From contig JAJRYE010000046.1 in assembly GCA_024275895.1 (NCBI GenBank), positions 1-64,000 on the forward strand: DNA of 64,000 nt, in the 5' to 3' direction. Numbering within the stretch: the stretch's first letter is position 1; the number at the start of each line of letters is the position of its first letter. Below are positions 1 through 11,219 of this stretch, one piece after another. A program made the position numbers and the translations under genes. A model generated the notes under the pieces. The model searched no databases, was not told the DNA's origin, and saw nothing but the letters and a program-made list of their open reading frames with translations. Origin of the DNA: Alphaproteobacteria bacterium. Lineage in GTDB: Bacteria; Pseudomonadota; Alphaproteobacteria; Rhizobiales; BM303.

Positions 1-288
1 GTGGTTTATGATGACAGTATCGATCTGCTGCGTCAGGCGGCTTATGCTTTTAATTTTTGCGCTCATGAATCCTGCGGCACATGCACCCCCTGCCGCATCG
101 GCGCGGTGCGCGGCGCGGAGGTTATGGACAAGATCAGGCGCGGCGAGAATGTGGATGAAAATTTCAAACTGATCGGGGATCTGTGCGAGATCATGGCCGA
201 TGGTTCGCTTTGCGCCATGGGCGGCCTCACTCCTCTGCCGGTGCGCTCGGCCCTGCATTGTTTTTCAAAAACCGGGAGGCGCGGATGA
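1..288 (+). CDS. fdsB: NAD-dependent formate dehydrogenase beta subunit / NuoF-like flavoprotein, C-terminal part (truncated by window edge)
   Basis: ESCGTCTPCRIGA 4Fe-4S motif typical of NuoF/FdsB C-terminus; ATGA overlap with the downstream fdsA-like gene. Confidence 0.85.
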   Translation: MVYDDSIDLLRQAAYAFNFCAHESCGTCTPCRIGAVRGAEVMDKIRRGENVDENFKLIGDLCEIMADGSLCAMGGLTPLPVRSALHCFSKTGRRG

Positions 289-3116
289 TCTGTAACAAAC
301 AAACTGATTACGGCACGCCCGCCGCTTCATCGGATCAGAGCGTTCATCTTGAAATCGACGGCCTGAAGATCAGCGCCGCGCAAGGCACATCCCTCCTGCG
401 CGCCGCGCGCGAGGCCGGCATTTCCATTCCCAGCCTGTGCGCTACCGATTGCCTGAAAGGTTTTGGCTCGTGCCGTCTGTGTCTGGTTGAGATCGAAGGA
501 CGCAAGGATACTCCTTCCTCCTGCACCACGCCGGTGGCCGAGGGCCTCAGGGTCACCACCTGGAGCGAGCGTCTCGCCCGGCTGCGCCGTGGCATCATGG
601 AGCTTTATATCTCCGATCATCCCCTCGAATGCCTCACCTGCGCCGCCAGCGGCAATTGCGAATTGCAGGATATGGCCGGAGAGCTGGGCCTGCGCCAGGT
701 GCGTTACGGTTTTGCTGGAGAAAACCATCTTGGCGAAGACAAGGATTTGTCCAACCCCTATTTTGCTTTCAATCCGGCCAAATGCATTGTCTGCCAGCGC
801 TGTGTCCGGGTGTGCGACGAGGTGCAGGGCACATTTGCCCTCACCGCATCAGGCCGGGGTTTCGGGACAAGAATAAAACCGGGGATGAGCGATTTTTTCA
901 ATTCCGCCTGCGTCTCCTGCGGCGCCTGTGTCGCCGCCTGCCCCACCGCCGCGCTGATGGAAAAAGCCGTTATCATGCAAGGACGGCCGAACCGCTTTGT
1001 CAAAACCACCTGCGCCTATTGCGGCGTGGGGTGTTCGTTCATTGCCGAGTTAAGAGGCGAGCAACTGATTCGCATGGTGCCGGACAAGGACGGCAAGGCC
1101 AATCACGGCCATTCGTGCATCAAGGGACGCTTTGCCTGGGGCTATACCACCCACAAGGACCGCATGACCACGCCGATGATCCGCGATACCATCACCGATC
1201 CTTGGCAAAAGGTGAGCTGGGAAGAGGCAATTTCCTTCACCGCCGGAAAATTCAAGACCATCCAGGAGAAACATGGCCGCAAGGCCATTGGCGGCATCAC
1301 CTCCTCGCGCTGCACCAATGAAGAAGTCTGGGCGGTGCAAAAACTGATCCGCGCCGCCTTTGGCAACAACAATGTCGATACCTGCGCCCGGGTCTGCCAC
1401 GCCCCCACCGGCTATGGCCTGAAAACCTGCCTCGGCACCTCCGCCGGCACCCAGGATTTTGCTTCGGTCCAAAACGCCGATCTCATCTTGCTCATCGGCT
1501 CCAACCCGACCGAGGCCCATCCGGTGTTCGGCGCGCAGATGAAACAGGCCCTGCGCCGCGGCGCAAAACTGATCGTTATCGACCCGCGCGCCACCGAACT
1601 GGTCAAAACCCCTCATATAAAGGCTGATCATCACCTGGCCTTGAGACCCGGCGCCAACGTGGCCATGATCAACGCTATCTGCCATGTGATCGTCACCGAA
1701 GGCCTCACGGCGGATGACTTCATAAAGGAGCGCTGCGATCTGGAGAGTTACCGCGAATGGCGCGACTTTGTGGCCGGACCGGAAAACGCCCCGGAGCAGG
1801 TTGCCCCCCTGAGCGGCGTCGCGGCGGCCGATATCCGCGCCGCCGCCCGGGCTTACGCCGAAGCCCCTAATGCGGCAATTTATTACGGCCTCGGCGTCAC
1901 CGAGCATTCGCAAGGCTCGACCATGGTCATGGGGCTGGCCAATCTCGCCATGGCGACAGGGAATCTCAGCCACTCCGGCGTCGGCCTCAATCCCATGCGC
2001 GGCCAGAACAATGTGCAGGGCTCTTGTGATATGGGCTCCTTTCCGCATGAGTTTCCCGGCTACCGGGCCGTGCAAGATGACAAGGTGCGGCGTAGCTTTG
2101 AGCGTGACTGGGGCGCAAAACTGGATAATGAGCCGGGTTACCGCATCCCCAATATGTTTGACGCGGCGCTCAAGGGCGAGTTCAAGGGCTTTTACATCCA
2201 GGGCGAGGATATTGCCCAGTCCGATCCCAATACACATCATGTGGAGGCGGCCTTGAAAGCCATGGACTGCGTGGTGGTGCAGGACCTCTTCCTCAACGAG
2301 ACCGCCCGTTTTGCCCATGTCTTCCTGCCCGGCACGACATTCTTGGAAAAAGACGGCACCTTCACCAATGCCGAGCGGCGCATGAACCGGGTGCGCCCGG
2401 CCATGCGCCCGCGCAGCGGCAAGCATGAATGGCAGGTGACGCAAGACCTCGCCCGGGCCATGGGCTACCCGATGAATTATCAAAGTTCCAGCCAGATCAT
2501 GGACGAGATCGCCCGCCTTACCCCTGCATTCGCCCATGTGAGCTTTGCGCTGCTCGATGAACGCCATTCCGTGCAATGGCCCTGTAATGAGGCCGCCCCC
2601 GGCGGCACGCCCCTGATGCATGTGGACGGCTTCGTGCGCGGCAAGGGGCTTTTTGTCACAACGCCCTATGTGCCCAGCGATGAGAAGACCAACCGCAAAT
2701 ACCCGCTCATTCTCACCACCGGGCGCATTCTTGAGCATTACAATGTCAGCGCCCAGACCCGCCGCACTGCCAATATGGAGTGGGTGAAAACGGATATGCT
2801 GGAAATCCACCCCGTTGATGCGGACGCCCGCGGCATCCGGGATAATGACCTCATCGCCCTGCGCAGCCGCATGGGCGAGACCACCTTGCACGCGCAGATT
2901 TCAACCCGGATGCAGCCCGGCACCGTCTTCACATCCTTTCACTTTCCCCAGAGCGGCACCAATGTGGTGACAACAAAAAAATTCGACTGGGCCACCTCCT
3001 GCCCCGAATACAAGGTCACGGCGGTTGAGGTCAGCCCGGCCAACCACCGCTCCGATTGGCAACAGGCCCGCGAAGAGGTTGAGCGGGATCAAGCCCACAT
3101 TGCCCCGCAGAACTGA
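285..3116 (+). CDS. fdsA: NAD-dependent formate dehydrogenase alpha subunit (molybdopterin oxidoreductase with N-terminal 2Fe-2S and 4Fe-4S domains)
   Basis: 2Fe-2S/NuoG-like N-terminus, CxxCxxC ferredoxin clusters, CAYCGVGC and RVCHAPTGYGL / GSNPTEAHPV motifs; start taken at ATG 285 rather than the longer track ORF. Confidence 0.93.
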   Translation: MICNKQTDYGTPAASSDQSVHLEIDGLKISAAQGTSLLRAAREAGISIPSLCATDCLKGFGSCRLCLVEIEGRKDTPSSCTTPVAEGLRVTTWSERLARLRRGIMELYISDHPLECLTCAASGNCELQDMAGELGLRQVRYGFAGENHLGEDKDLSNPYFAFNPAKCIVCQRCVRVCDEVQGTFALTASGRGFGTRIKPGMSDFFNSACVSCGACVAACPTAALMEKAVIMQGRPNRFVKTTCAYCGVGCSFIAELRGEQLIRMVPDKDGKANHGHSCIKGRFAWGYTTHKDRMTTPMIRDTITDPWQKVSWEEAISFTAGKFKTIQEKHGRKAIGGITSSRCTNEEVWAVQKLIRAAFGNNNVDTCARVCHAPTGYGLKTCLGTSAGTQDFASVQNADLILLIGSNPTEAHPVFGAQMKQALRRGAKLIVIDPRATELVKTPHIKADHHLALRPGANVAMINAICHVIVTEGLTADDFIKERCDLESYREWRDFVAGPENAPEQVAPLSGVAAADIRAAARAYAEAPNAAIYYGLGVTEHSQGSTMVMGLANLAMATGNLSHSGVGLNPMRGQNNVQGSCDMGSFPHEFPGYRAVQDDKVRRSFERDWGAKLDNEPGYRIPNMFDAALKGEFKGFYIQGEDIAQSDPNTHHVEAALKAMDCVVVQDLFLNETARFAHVFLPGTTFLEKDGTFTNAERRMNRVRPAMRPRSGKHEWQVTQDLARAMGYPMNYQSSSQIMDEIARLTPAFAHVSFALLDERHSVQWPCNEAAPGGTPLMHVDGFVRGKGLFVTTPYVPSDEKTNRKYPLILTTGRILEHYNVSAQTRRTANMEWVKTDMLEIHPVDADARGIRDNDLIALRSRMGETTLHAQISTRMQPGTVFTSFHFPQSGTNVVTTKKFDWATSCPEYKVTAVEVSPANHRSDWQQAREEVERDQAHIAPQN

Positions 3117-3924
3117 ATACCCCGCCGATATTCGCCGCACCGGGCTGATGGTCACGCCTGATGGAAAGCGCGAGATTATCTGGAACATCCCGCGCGAAGT
3201 GCCAATAGCCTTTGTTTATAACGGCCTTGCCCATGCCGTCATGATGGCGACCCCTTGCGACCTGGCTGATTTCGCCCGCGGGTTTTCCATTGCCGAGGGC
3301 ATTGTCAACAAAGGCGATGAGATTTCCGGTCTCAAAGTCTCGGAGCAAACCGGCGGTGTTGAGCTTGCCCTGACAATCCCCGGCCACCGTTTTGAACGCC
3401 TCAGGCTGCACCGCGCCCGCCGCGCCCATATGGGGCGCAGCGGCTGCGGCTTGTGCGGCATCGATAATCTCGATGACGCCGTCCGGCCCCTGCCGCGCCT
3501 TGAACCTTCAGCGGGTAAAATTCAAGCTGGCATTATCCTGAAAGCGGCCGGCGCTTTAAACGCCGCCCAGCCCCAGCGCGCCCGCAATCACACCGTGCAC
3601 GGCGCGGCATGGGTCTCGTATGAAGGCAAACTCGGCCCTGTGCGCGAGGATATCGGCCGGCACAATGCGCTCGACAAAATGATCGGCGCCAAAGCTCTGG
3701 ATACCCCGGACCGGACTGAAGGCTTTGCTCTGGTCTCCAGCCGTTGCACCTTCGAGCTGGTGCAAAAGGCGGCCCTTGCCGGCATAGCCGTTCTGGCCAG
3801 TCTTTCAGCCCCTTCCGAGGCGGCCATTTTAACGGCGGAGCGCTGCCATCTCACCTTGGTCTCTCTGGACGGAAAAAACGGCAATTGCATTGTCTTCACC
3901 GCGCCGCAGCGGATTGAATGCTAA
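3025..3924 (+). CDS. fdhD: formate dehydrogenase accessory sulfurtransferase FdhD (true start may be further downstream, e.g. near 3148)
   Basis: CGLCGIDNLDDAVRPL, HGAAWVSYEGKLGPVREDIGRHNALDKMIGA motifs; directly downstream of fdsA. Confidence 0.93.
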   Translation: MRSARPTTAPIGNRPAKRLSGIKPTLPRRTEYPADIRRTGLMVTPDGKREIIWNIPREVPIAFVYNGLAHAVMMATPCDLADFARGFSIAEGIVNKGDEISGLKVSEQTGGVELALTIPGHRFERLRLHRARRAHMGRSGCGLCGIDNLDDAVRPLPRLEPSAGKIQAGIILKAAGALNAAQPQRARNHTVHGAAWVSYEGKLGPVREDIGRHNALDKMIGAKALDTPDRTEGFALVSSRCTFELVQKAALAGIAVLASLSAPSEAAILTAERCHLTLVSLDGKNGNCIVFTAPQRIEC

Positions 3925-3932
3925 AAACCCCG

Positions 3933-5702
3933 TTACTCCTCATCCTCAAAGCATTCGGTAAAGACCCTTGCCGGGCAGTCCTTGCATCTTCCTTGTACCC
4001 GCATGAGACGGTGCAGGGTCTTGATCGCATCGGCCTTGTCGTCAAAGAAGTGATTATTGCCGATCTCGCACACCAGATGCGCCTTGCCGATGGACTGGTA
4101 AACCGCCGGTTTGATCCCGGCGAAATAAAGCCCCCCGCCTTCCTCTTCCAGCCTGTGCGCCTCTTCATGCAGCATTTCCATACCGCTCAGATCGATGAAA
4201 TTAATCCCCGAACCGATAATCAGAATATGATGCACCCCTTCGGCGTTGGAGACATTGAACAGTTTTTTCTGGATATGGTTGAGCGAACCGAAATAGACCG
4301 ACATGTCAATGCGCAGGATTTTCAGATCCGGGCATTCGCGCAGCGGTTTGACGGTCACATCGGTAAGGACTCTTTTCCCGTAGCGCCGGTCAACATCCGG
4401 CGCCAGGGTCACGATCTCCGGCGTTGAAGTGCGGGCGAGAAACAGCACCAGCGACAGCAATACGCCCATATAGATGGCAAACTCAAGCTCCAGAAACAAG
4501 GTGGCGAAGAAGGTGGTGAGAAGGATCGCCGTTTCGGTGCCGCTGGAAGTAAAGACATGCTTGATCTTGGGAAAGTCGATCAGATTATAGGCGACCATGA
4601 GAATCACCCCGCCCATGGCGGCCACCGGCAGATAGGCGGTGAGCGGCGCGATCAGCAACACGATCAGCATCAGGAATATGGCGGCGAAAATGGCCGACAC
4701 CGGGGTTTGAGCCCCCGAAGCGTAATTGATGCCCGAACGGGTAAAAGAGCCCGATCCGGCATAGCTGGAAAAGAAACTGCCGACGATATTGGACAGTCCC
4801 TGACCGATAAATTCCTGGTTGCCATCAATCCGCTGATGCGATTTTGAGGCAATGGAGCGGCTGATGGACACCGCCTCGATCAGCCCCAGCAGCGCCACCG
4901 CGAAAGCTTCCGGCGCCAGCAGCCTGAGCGAGGACATGGAAAAATCAGGCAGCGAGAAGGGCGGCAATTGCGCCGGAATCTTGCCCACCAGCTTGATCCC
5001 GTGCGCATCGGCGCTGAGCAGCAGGGCGACCAGCGAACCGGCGACAAGCGCAATCAGAAGATTGGGGATTTTAGGGAAAAAGACCTTGCTCGAGATGGCC
5101 ACGGTCAATGTGACCAGCGCCACCAGCAGAATGAATAAATTGGTGCTGCCAATCCCGTTCCAGATCGCCACCCAGGTATGAAGAAAGGATTCGCCCCTCG
5201 CCACCTCCACCCCCAGTATGTTTTTCATCTGGCTGGTGGCGATGAGAATGGCCGCCCCGGCGGTAAAACCGATCACCACCGTATGGGAGACAAAATTGAC
5301 CAGCACGCCCAGACGTGCCAGCCCGAAGGCAAGCTGGTAAACCCCGGCCAGAAAGGTAATGGTGAGCGCCAGAGAGATAAACTCTGGCGTTCCCGGTGTT
5401 GCGTGCTGCGAAACGGCGGAAAACACCACAATGTAAATTGCGGTTGTGGGACCGGAGATCAAATGCCGCGATGATCCGAAAAGGGCAGCGATAATGGGCG
5501 TGATCATGGCCGTATAAAGGCCGTATTGCGGCGGCAGGCCGGCGATAATGGCAAACGCCACCCCCTGGGGCAATACAATCACGGCGCCGGTGATCCCGGC
5601 TATAAAGTCGGCGCGTAAACTCTTCTTGGTGACAAGCGGCAGCCAGGACAAAAAAGGGAATATGGTTTTAGGATCAATTCGCATGAGCAAATACCTGAAC
5701 AC
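3933..5702 (-). CDS. SulP family anion transporter with C-terminal STAS domain
   Basis: ADFIAGITGAVIVLPQGVAFAIIAGLPPQYGLYTAMI..SGPTTA SulP signature; C-terminal STAS-like region. Confidence 0.92.
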   Translation of the reverse strand: MFRYLLMRIDPKTIFPFLSWLPLVTKKSLRADFIAGITGAVIVLPQGVAFAIIAGLPPQYGLYTAMITPIIAALFGSSRHLISGPTTAIYIVVFSAVSQHATPGTPEFISLALTITFLAGVYQLAFGLARLGVLVNFVSHTVVIGFTAGAAILIATSQMKNILGVEVARGESFLHTWVAIWNGIGSTNLFILLVALVTLTVAISSKVFFPKIPNLLIALVAGSLVALLLSADAHGIKLVGKIPAQLPPFSLPDFSMSSLRLLAPEAFAVALLGLIEAVSISRSIASKSHQRIDGNQEFIGQGLSNIVGSFFSSYAGSGSFTRSGINYASGAQTPVSAIFAAIFLMLIVLLIAPLTAYLPVAAMGGVILMVAYNLIDFPKIKHVFTSSGTETAILLTTFFATLFLELEFAIYMGVLLSLVLFLARTSTPEIVTLAPDVDRRYGKRVLTDVTVKPLRECPDLKILRIDMSVYFGSLNHIQKKLFNVSNAEGVHHILIIGSGINFIDLSGMEMLHEEAHRLEEEGGGLYFAGIKPAVYQSIGKAHLVCEIGNNHFFDDKADAIKTLHRLMRVQGRCKDCPARVFTECFEDEE

Positions 5703-5755
5703 CGGCCGGCATCAGGCCGTATGGATTTTATAAGAGCTTTAAGATCATAAAGTCA

Positions 5756-5845
<90 letters not shown>

Positions 5846-6271
5846 TAAACTTGCAGCGCCAGCCGCAGCTGACCTCAAGACGCGGCGCGAACCTAACCCA
5901 AAGCCTCTTTCGCCACAAGGGGAAACCTTGCCGCACCTTACCGCGCCTGCAACCGGCGGTACCGCCATGGCGGCAATGGCGGATTCCGGCGGTTTTTTTG
6001 CCAAAACGGCGGCAGCGGACCGCATAAGGCGCTTTGGCCTTCTGGAGTCTTTCACGTTTAAACGGCACCGGCCCGATTCGATCAAAAACTGAAGCACTCT
6101 ATTTCGCGCAAAACGCATTGACTCGGGACTGATCCTGACTATATTGCCCATTCACACGCGGGATGAAGAAAATCCCGCGCGATTTATCATGCGCAGCCCG
6201 AGGCCTGTTTCAAAAGCCCGTTTTTTACAAAAGCGGCGCCGCAGGGCGCGGTATAACGAGGAATAATCATT

Positions 6272-6904
6272 ATGTTTGCAGTCATATCGACAGGTGGCAA
6301 GCAGTACAAGGTCAGCGAAGGCGACATTCTCGACGTTGAAAAACTTGACGGCGAGGAAGGCGATCAGATCGTACTGGACAAGGTTTTGATGCTTGGCGGC
6401 GCTGAAACCCTCATTGGCACGCCTTTTATCGAGGGCGCCAGTGTCGCGGCCCAAATCATCAAACAGACCCGCGCCGCGAAAATCGTCGTATTCAAGAAAA
6501 AACGCCGCAAGAACTACCGCCGCAAGAAGGGCCACCGGCAGCATATTACGGTTTTGAAGATTGCCGATATCCTGACCAAGGGCGCCAAACCTGATAAAGC
6601 AGCCGAACCGGCGAAGGAAAAAGCGCCGCAAAAAGCCGCCAAAAAGGAAGCTGAAGCTGCGCCCGAAGCGCTGTTTGCTGCCCCGGAAGGCGCGGGCGAT
6701 GATCTGAAAAAGATTTCGGGTGTTGGTCCGGTGCTTGAGAAAAAGCTCAATGCGCTTGGCATCACCACATTTGCCCAGGTCGCCGCCTTTAGCAAGGAAG
6801 ACATCGACAGGGTCGATGACGCCTTGAGTTTCAAGGGCCGTATCGAGCGCGACAACTGGCTTGAACAGGCGAAGACCCTCGCCGCAGAGAAAAGTAACAC
6901 ATAA
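6272..6904 (+). CDS. rplU: 50S ribosomal protein L21 with C-terminal helix-hairpin-helix extension
   Basis: MFAVISTGGKQYKVSEGD; C-terminal DDLKKISGVGPVLEKKLNALGITTFAQVAAF domain. Confidence 0.96.
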   Translation: MFAVISTGGKQYKVSEGDILDVEKLDGEEGDQIVLDKVLMLGGAETLIGTPFIEGASVAAQIIKQTRAAKIVVFKKKRRKNYRRKKGHRQHITVLKIADILTKGAKPDKAAEPAKEKAPQKAAKKEAEAAPEALFAAPEGAGDDLKKISGVGPVLEKKLNALGITTFAQVAAFSKEDIDRVDDALSFKGRIERDNWLEQAKTLAAEKSNT

Positions 6905-6916
6905 AGGAGAAACGTT

Positions 6917-7183
6917 ATGGCACATAAAAAAGCAGGCGGCTCCTCACGCAATGGCCGCGATTCCGCCGGCCGCAGATTAGGGGTTAAAAAATTCGGCGGC
7001 GAACGCGTCATCCCCGGCAACATCATTCTGCGCCAGCGCGGCACCAAATGGCATCCCGGCGCCAATGTCGGCATGGGCAAGGACCACACGATTTTCGCCG
7101 TTACCGAAGGCCATGTGCAGTTCCGCACCCGCCGCAATGACCGCACTTATGTCTCCGTGATCCCGGCAGAGGCCGCGGAATAA
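6917..7183 (+). CDS. rpmA: 50S ribosomal protein L27
   Basis: [29 protein letters not shown]. Confidence 0.97.
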   Translation: MAHKKAGGSSRNGRDSAGRRLGVKKFGGERVIPGNIILRQRGTKWHPGANVGMGKDHTIFAVTEGHVQFRTRRNDRTYVSVIPAEAAE

Positions 7184-7252
7184 CGGTGGACGAGACAAAA
7201 CCCGCCGGCCGACCTGATCTCCGGCGGATCGCGTATCTGATTTAGGGGAGAC

Positions 7253-7276
7253 GGGAAACCGGCTTCCCTTTTTTCT
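7253..7276 (+). terminator. possible intrinsic terminator after rpmA
   Basis: GGGAA-ACCGGC-TTCCC followed by TTTTTTCTT; short stem. Confidence 0.5.
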
Positions 7277-7317
7277 TGGCATGGAAAAACCCGGGTCAAA
7301 CATGGTAAAGTAAGAAC

Positions 7318-8361
7318 ATGAAATTTCTTGATGAAGCCAGGGTCTATATCCGTTCAGGCAATGGCGGCGCGGGAAGCATCTCTTTCCGGCGCGAAAAATA
7401 TATCGAGTTCGGCGGGCCCGATGGCGGCGATGGCGGCCGCGGCGGACATATCTATGCCCGCGCCGTAAATGGTCTCAACACCCTGATTGACTATCGCTAT
7501 CAGCAGCATTTCAAGGCCGGGACCGGCACTCACGGCATGGGGCAGAACCGCACCGGCGCGGCGGGTGAGGATATTGTTCTGAAAGTCCCGGTTGGCACCC
7601 AGATTTTTGAAGAGGACAAAACCACCCTGATCGCCGATCTTGATGAAGAAGGCCGGCAAGTCATGCTGGCGCGCGGCGGCAATGGCGGTTTTGGCAATGT
7701 GCGGTTCAAATCCTCCACCAATCAGGCCCCGCGCCGCGCCAACCCAGGCGCGCCTTATGAGGAGCGCTGGATATGGCTGCAATTAAAGCTGATCGCCGAT
7801 GCCGGGCTGGTAGGCCTGCCCAATGCGGGTAAATCAACCTTTTTAGCCGCCGTCAGCGCCGCCAAACCCAAGATCGCCGATTACCCCTTCACCACCTTGC
7901 ATCCCAATCTGGGGGTGGTGAAAGCAGGCGCGGACAGCTTCGTTCTGGCGGATATTCCCGGCCTCATTGAAGGGGCGCATGAAGGCACCGGTCTGGGGGA
8001 TAAATTCCTCGGTCATGTCGAGCGCTGCCGGGTTTTGCTGCATGTCATCGACGCCTTTGAAGATGACCCGGCGCAAAGTTACCGCACCATCCGCTTCGAA
8101 CTTGCCGCCTATGGCGCCGGGCTTGCCGAAAAGCCCGAAATCGTCGCGCTCAATAAATGCGACACGCTGGGCGAAGAAGAACTCAAACAAAAAAGCACCG
8201 CGCTGGAAAAGGAATGCGGCCAAAAGCCCCTTCTGATTTCCGCTGCGACAGGGGCAGGCAAAATGGCGGCCATCTATGCGCTTTACGCCCAAATCTCCGG
8301 CCGGGACGAGCCTGAGAAAACCGATAACGAGACACCTGAATCTGAATGGCGGCCAATCTGA
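7318..8361 (+). CDS. obgE: GTPase Obg/CgtA
   Basis: Gly-rich OBG fold followed by [26 protein letters not shown]-motifs. Confidence 0.96.
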   Translation: MKFLDEARVYIRSGNGGAGSISFRREKYIEFGGPDGGDGGRGGHIYARAVNGLNTLIDYRYQQHFKAGTGTHGMGQNRTGAAGEDIVLKVPVGTQIFEEDKTTLIADLDEEGRQVMLARGGNGGFGNVRFKSSTNQAPRRANPGAPYEERWIWLQLKLIADAGLVGLPNAGKSTFLAAVSAAKPKIADYPFTTLHPNLGVVKAGADSFVLADIPGLIEGAHEGTGLGDKFLGHVERCRVLLHVIDAFEDDPAQSYRTIRFELAAYGAGLAEKPEIVALNKCDTLGEEELKQKSTALEKECGQKPLLISAATGAGKMAAIYALYAQISGRDEPEKTDNETPESEWRPI

Positions 8362-8373
8362 GCGGAACTCTCC

Positions 8374-9501
8374 ATGTCACATCGTTTTAAAAATGCCCGG
8401 CGGATTGTCGTCAAGATCGGCTCGGCGCTTCTCAATGACCTTGAGAACCAGCGCCTGAACCGTACCTGGCTGGAGGCCCTGTGCGATGATGTCGAGATGT
8501 GCCGCAAACGCGGCCAGGAGGTGGTGATCGTCTCCTCCGGCGCCATCGCCATGGGACGCAATGCCCTTGGCCTTGGAGCCTCCACACTGAAGCTGGAGGA
8601 AAGTCAGGCCGCCGCCGCCGTCGGGCAGGTGGCCCTTGCCCATGCCTGGAGCCGGGCGTTAAAAGAGCGCGGCATTGAAGCGGCGCAGGTTCTGCTCACC
8701 CTTGAAGATACCGAAGAGCGCCGCCGCTATCTCAATGCCCGCGGCACGCTTTTCGCCTTGCTCAAACTGGGCGCGGTTCCGGTTATCAATGAAAATGACA
8801 CCGTCGCCACCAGTGAAATCCGCTACGGCGATAATGACCGTCTCGCGGCACGGGTTGCCGGCATGATCAGCGCTGATTGTCTGGTTTTGCTTTCCGATGT
8901 TGACGGGGTCTATACCTGCGACCCGGCACTGGGGAAAGGCGGCAAGCTGCTGCCGGAAATTCCTGAACTGACGCCGGAAATCTGGGCCATGGCGGGAGAT
9001 TCGGGCTCGGCGCTCTCGCGCGGTGGCATGGTGACTAAGCTTGAAGCGGCCCGCATGGCGCAAAGCGCCGGCGCCCATATGGTGATCACCTCGGGCAAAA
9101 ATTTGCGCCCCCTGAGCCGCTTGCAGACGGGGGGAAAATGCACCTGGATCCCGGCCCGTGAAGCCCCCATGGCAGCGCGCAAGAAATGGATTGCCGGAAG
9201 CCTCAAACCCAACGGCGCCCTGATTGTTGACAGCGGCGCCGCCAACGCGCTCATGAACGGCAAATCGCTCCTTTCCGCCGGGGTCAGCGGGATTGAAGGG
9301 CGCTTCGAGAAGGGGGACGCGGTGCGCATTATGGACTGTCAAAACAACGAAATCGGCCGCGGCATCATTGCCTACAGCCATATCGAGGCCGATAAAATCA
9401 GGGGCAACGGTTCAGACCGGATCGAGGATATTCTGGGCTATGCCGGCAGAACCGAAATCATCCACCGGGACGATCTGGTGATAACAGGGAGGCAGGGCTG
9501 A
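8374..9501 (+). CDS. proB: glutamate 5-kinase
   Basis: [11 protein letters not shown]...[39 protein letters not shown]-terminal PUA-like domain. Confidence 0.96.
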   Translation: MSHRFKNARRIVVKIGSALLNDLENQRLNRTWLEALCDDVEMCRKRGQEVVIVSSGAIAMGRNALGLGASTLKLEESQAAAAVGQVALAHAWSRALKERGIEAAQVLLTLEDTEERRRYLNARGTLFALLKLGAVPVINENDTVATSEIRYGDNDRLAARVAGMISADCLVLLSDVDGVYTCDPALGKGGKLLPEIPELTPEIWAMAGDSGSALSRGGMVTKLEAARMAQSAGAHMVITSGKNLRPLSRLQTGGKCTWIPAREAPMAARKKWIAGSLKPNGALIVDSGAANALMNGKSLLSAGVSGIEGRFEKGDAVRIMDCQNNEIGRGIIAYSHIEADKIRGNGSDRIEDILGYAGRTEIIHRDDLVITGRQG

Positions 9502-9503
9502 AA

Positions 9504-10790
9504 ATGACGGATACAGCAACAAAAACGCAAGATGATATTACCAAGCTGATGCGTGACATGGGCAACCGGGCGCGCAAAGCGGCGCAAATTCTGGCGCTCG
9601 CCTCAACGGCGCAAAAAAATGCCGCCCTTGCGGCCATGGCGGCAAGCATAAGGGAAAATACGGCGCAAATTCTCACCAGCAATCAAAAGGACCTTGAAGC
9701 TGCGAAAGAACGCGGCACCAGCGGCGCTTTTCTTGACCGCCTGATGCTGGATGAGGACCGTCTTGAGGCGGTGGCGGCAAGTCTGGAGGATATTGCCGCT
9801 CTTGCCGATCCGGTTGGCGATGTCATCGCCAGCTGGGAGCGCCCCAACGGTTTGCGGATTGCGCGTGTGCGCACCCCGCTGGGTGTAATCGGCATTATCT
9901 ATGAAAGCCGCCCCAATGTGACATCCGATGCCGGCGCGCTGTGCCTGAAATCGGGCAATGCGGTAATCCTGCGCGGCGGTTCGGAGAGTTTTTTCTCCTC
10001 CCGCGCCATCCATGCCTGCCTGATGGAAGGGCTGCAAAACGCCGGTCTGCCCCGCGATGCCATCCAGATCGTGCCCACAACCGACCGCGAAGCCGTTGCC
10101 GCCATGCTGCGCGGACTTGACGGTAATATCGACGTGATTGTGCCGCGCGGCGGCAAGGGCCTGATTGCAAGAGTGCAGCAAGAAGCCCGTGTGCCGGTAT
10201 TCTCGCATCTTGAAGGTATTTGCCATGTCTATGTGGACAAGGCGGCCGATCTCGATATGGCAAAAGCCATTACCCTCAATGCCAAGCTGCGCCGCACCGG
10301 CATTTGCGGCGCGGCCGAAACTCTGCTGGTGGACAAAGCCTGCGCAAAAACCCATCTTGCCCCGCTCATCGAAGCGCTCATTGGGGCGGGCTGTGAAGTG
10401 CGCGGCGATGCGGCGGCGCAAGCGGTGAATGACAAGGTTATCCCGGCCACAAAAGACGACTGGAGCACCGAATATCTTGACGCCATTATTGCAGTAAAAC
10501 TTGTTGACGGGGTCAAGGATGCCGCCCGGCATATTGCCGGGTATGGCTCCAGCCATACCGAAACCATTATTACCGATGACAATGCGACCGCCGCCGCCTT
10601 CTTCGCTGAAGTTGACAGCGCCATTGTGATGCATAATGCCTCGACCCAGTTCGCCGATGGCGGCGAGTTTGGCATGGGGGCCGAGATCGGCATCGCCACC
10701 GGCAAGATGCACGCCAGAGGCCCGGTCGGCGCCGAGCAGCTCACCAGCTTCAAATATGTTGTGCGCGGCTCTGGCCAGACGAGGCCCTGA
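9504..10790 (+). CDS. proA: glutamate-5-semialdehyde (gamma-glutamyl phosphate) reductase
   Basis: [26 protein letters not shown]; downstream of proB. Confidence 0.96.
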   Translation: MTDTATKTQDDITKLMRDMGNRARKAAQILALASTAQKNAALAAMAASIRENTAQILTSNQKDLEAAKERGTSGAFLDRLMLDEDRLEAVAASLEDIAALADPVGDVIASWERPNGLRIARVRTPLGVIGIIYESRPNVTSDAGALCLKSGNAVILRGGSESFFSSRAIHACLMEGLQNAGLPRDAIQIVPTTDREAVAAMLRGLDGNIDVIVPRGGKGLIARVQQEARVPVFSHLEGICHVYVDKAADLDMAKAITLNAKLRRTGICGAAETLLVDKACAKTHLAPLIEALIGAGCEVRGDAAAQAVNDKVIPATKDDWSTEYLDAIIAVKLVDGVKDAARHIAGYGSSHTETIITDDNATAAAFFAEVDSAIVMHNASTQFADGGEFGMGAEIGIATGKMHARGPVGAEQLTSFKYVVRGSGQTRP

Positions 10791-11215
10791 TGAGCCGGAC
10801 AGTGGAAGGAAAATGCCTGTGCGGCGCGGTTTCCTTCACGGCGAAGGGGCCGTTTGAGAAAACCTCGGCCTGTCATTGTTCGCAATGCGCCAGATGGACA
10901 GGGGGCCGGTACGCCTCAACCACGGTAGAGCGGGCCAGGTTGCGCATTCAGGGAGAGGCATCGCTGAAATGGTATGCCTCATCCGATCACGCCCGGCGCG
11001 GCTTTTGCGCCTGTTGCGGCTCCAGCCTGTTCTGGGAAAACCCCGGCAGCGGCAAAATCGATCTGCTTCTGGGCGCGCTGACACCGCCGGTTGATCTGGA
11101 GGTGGATTATCATATCTTTGTGGAGGGCAAGACCGATTATTACCGGATTTGCGACGGCAAGCCGCAATATGCCGAGTACACCAACGGCCCGCAAGTTGAG
11201 CCTTCGGAGGACTAG
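10790..11215 (+). CDS. GFA family protein (glutathione-dependent formaldehyde-activating-like zinc fold)
   Basis: GKCLCGAVSFTAKGPFEKTSACHCSQCARWTG and FCACCGSSLFWEN motifs. Confidence 0.9.
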   Translation: MSRTVEGKCLCGAVSFTAKGPFEKTSACHCSQCARWTGGRYASTTVERARLRIQGEASLKWYASSDHARRGFCACCGSSLFWENPGSGKIDLLLGALTPPVDLEVDYHIFVEGKTDYYRICDGKPQYAEYTNGPQVEPSED

Positions 11216-11219
11216 AGGT

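Noticed and set aside
1050-2891. 613-aa ORF antisense to fdsA
   Set aside because: Shadow ORF from codon bias; no recognisable motifs and the + strand gene is certain.
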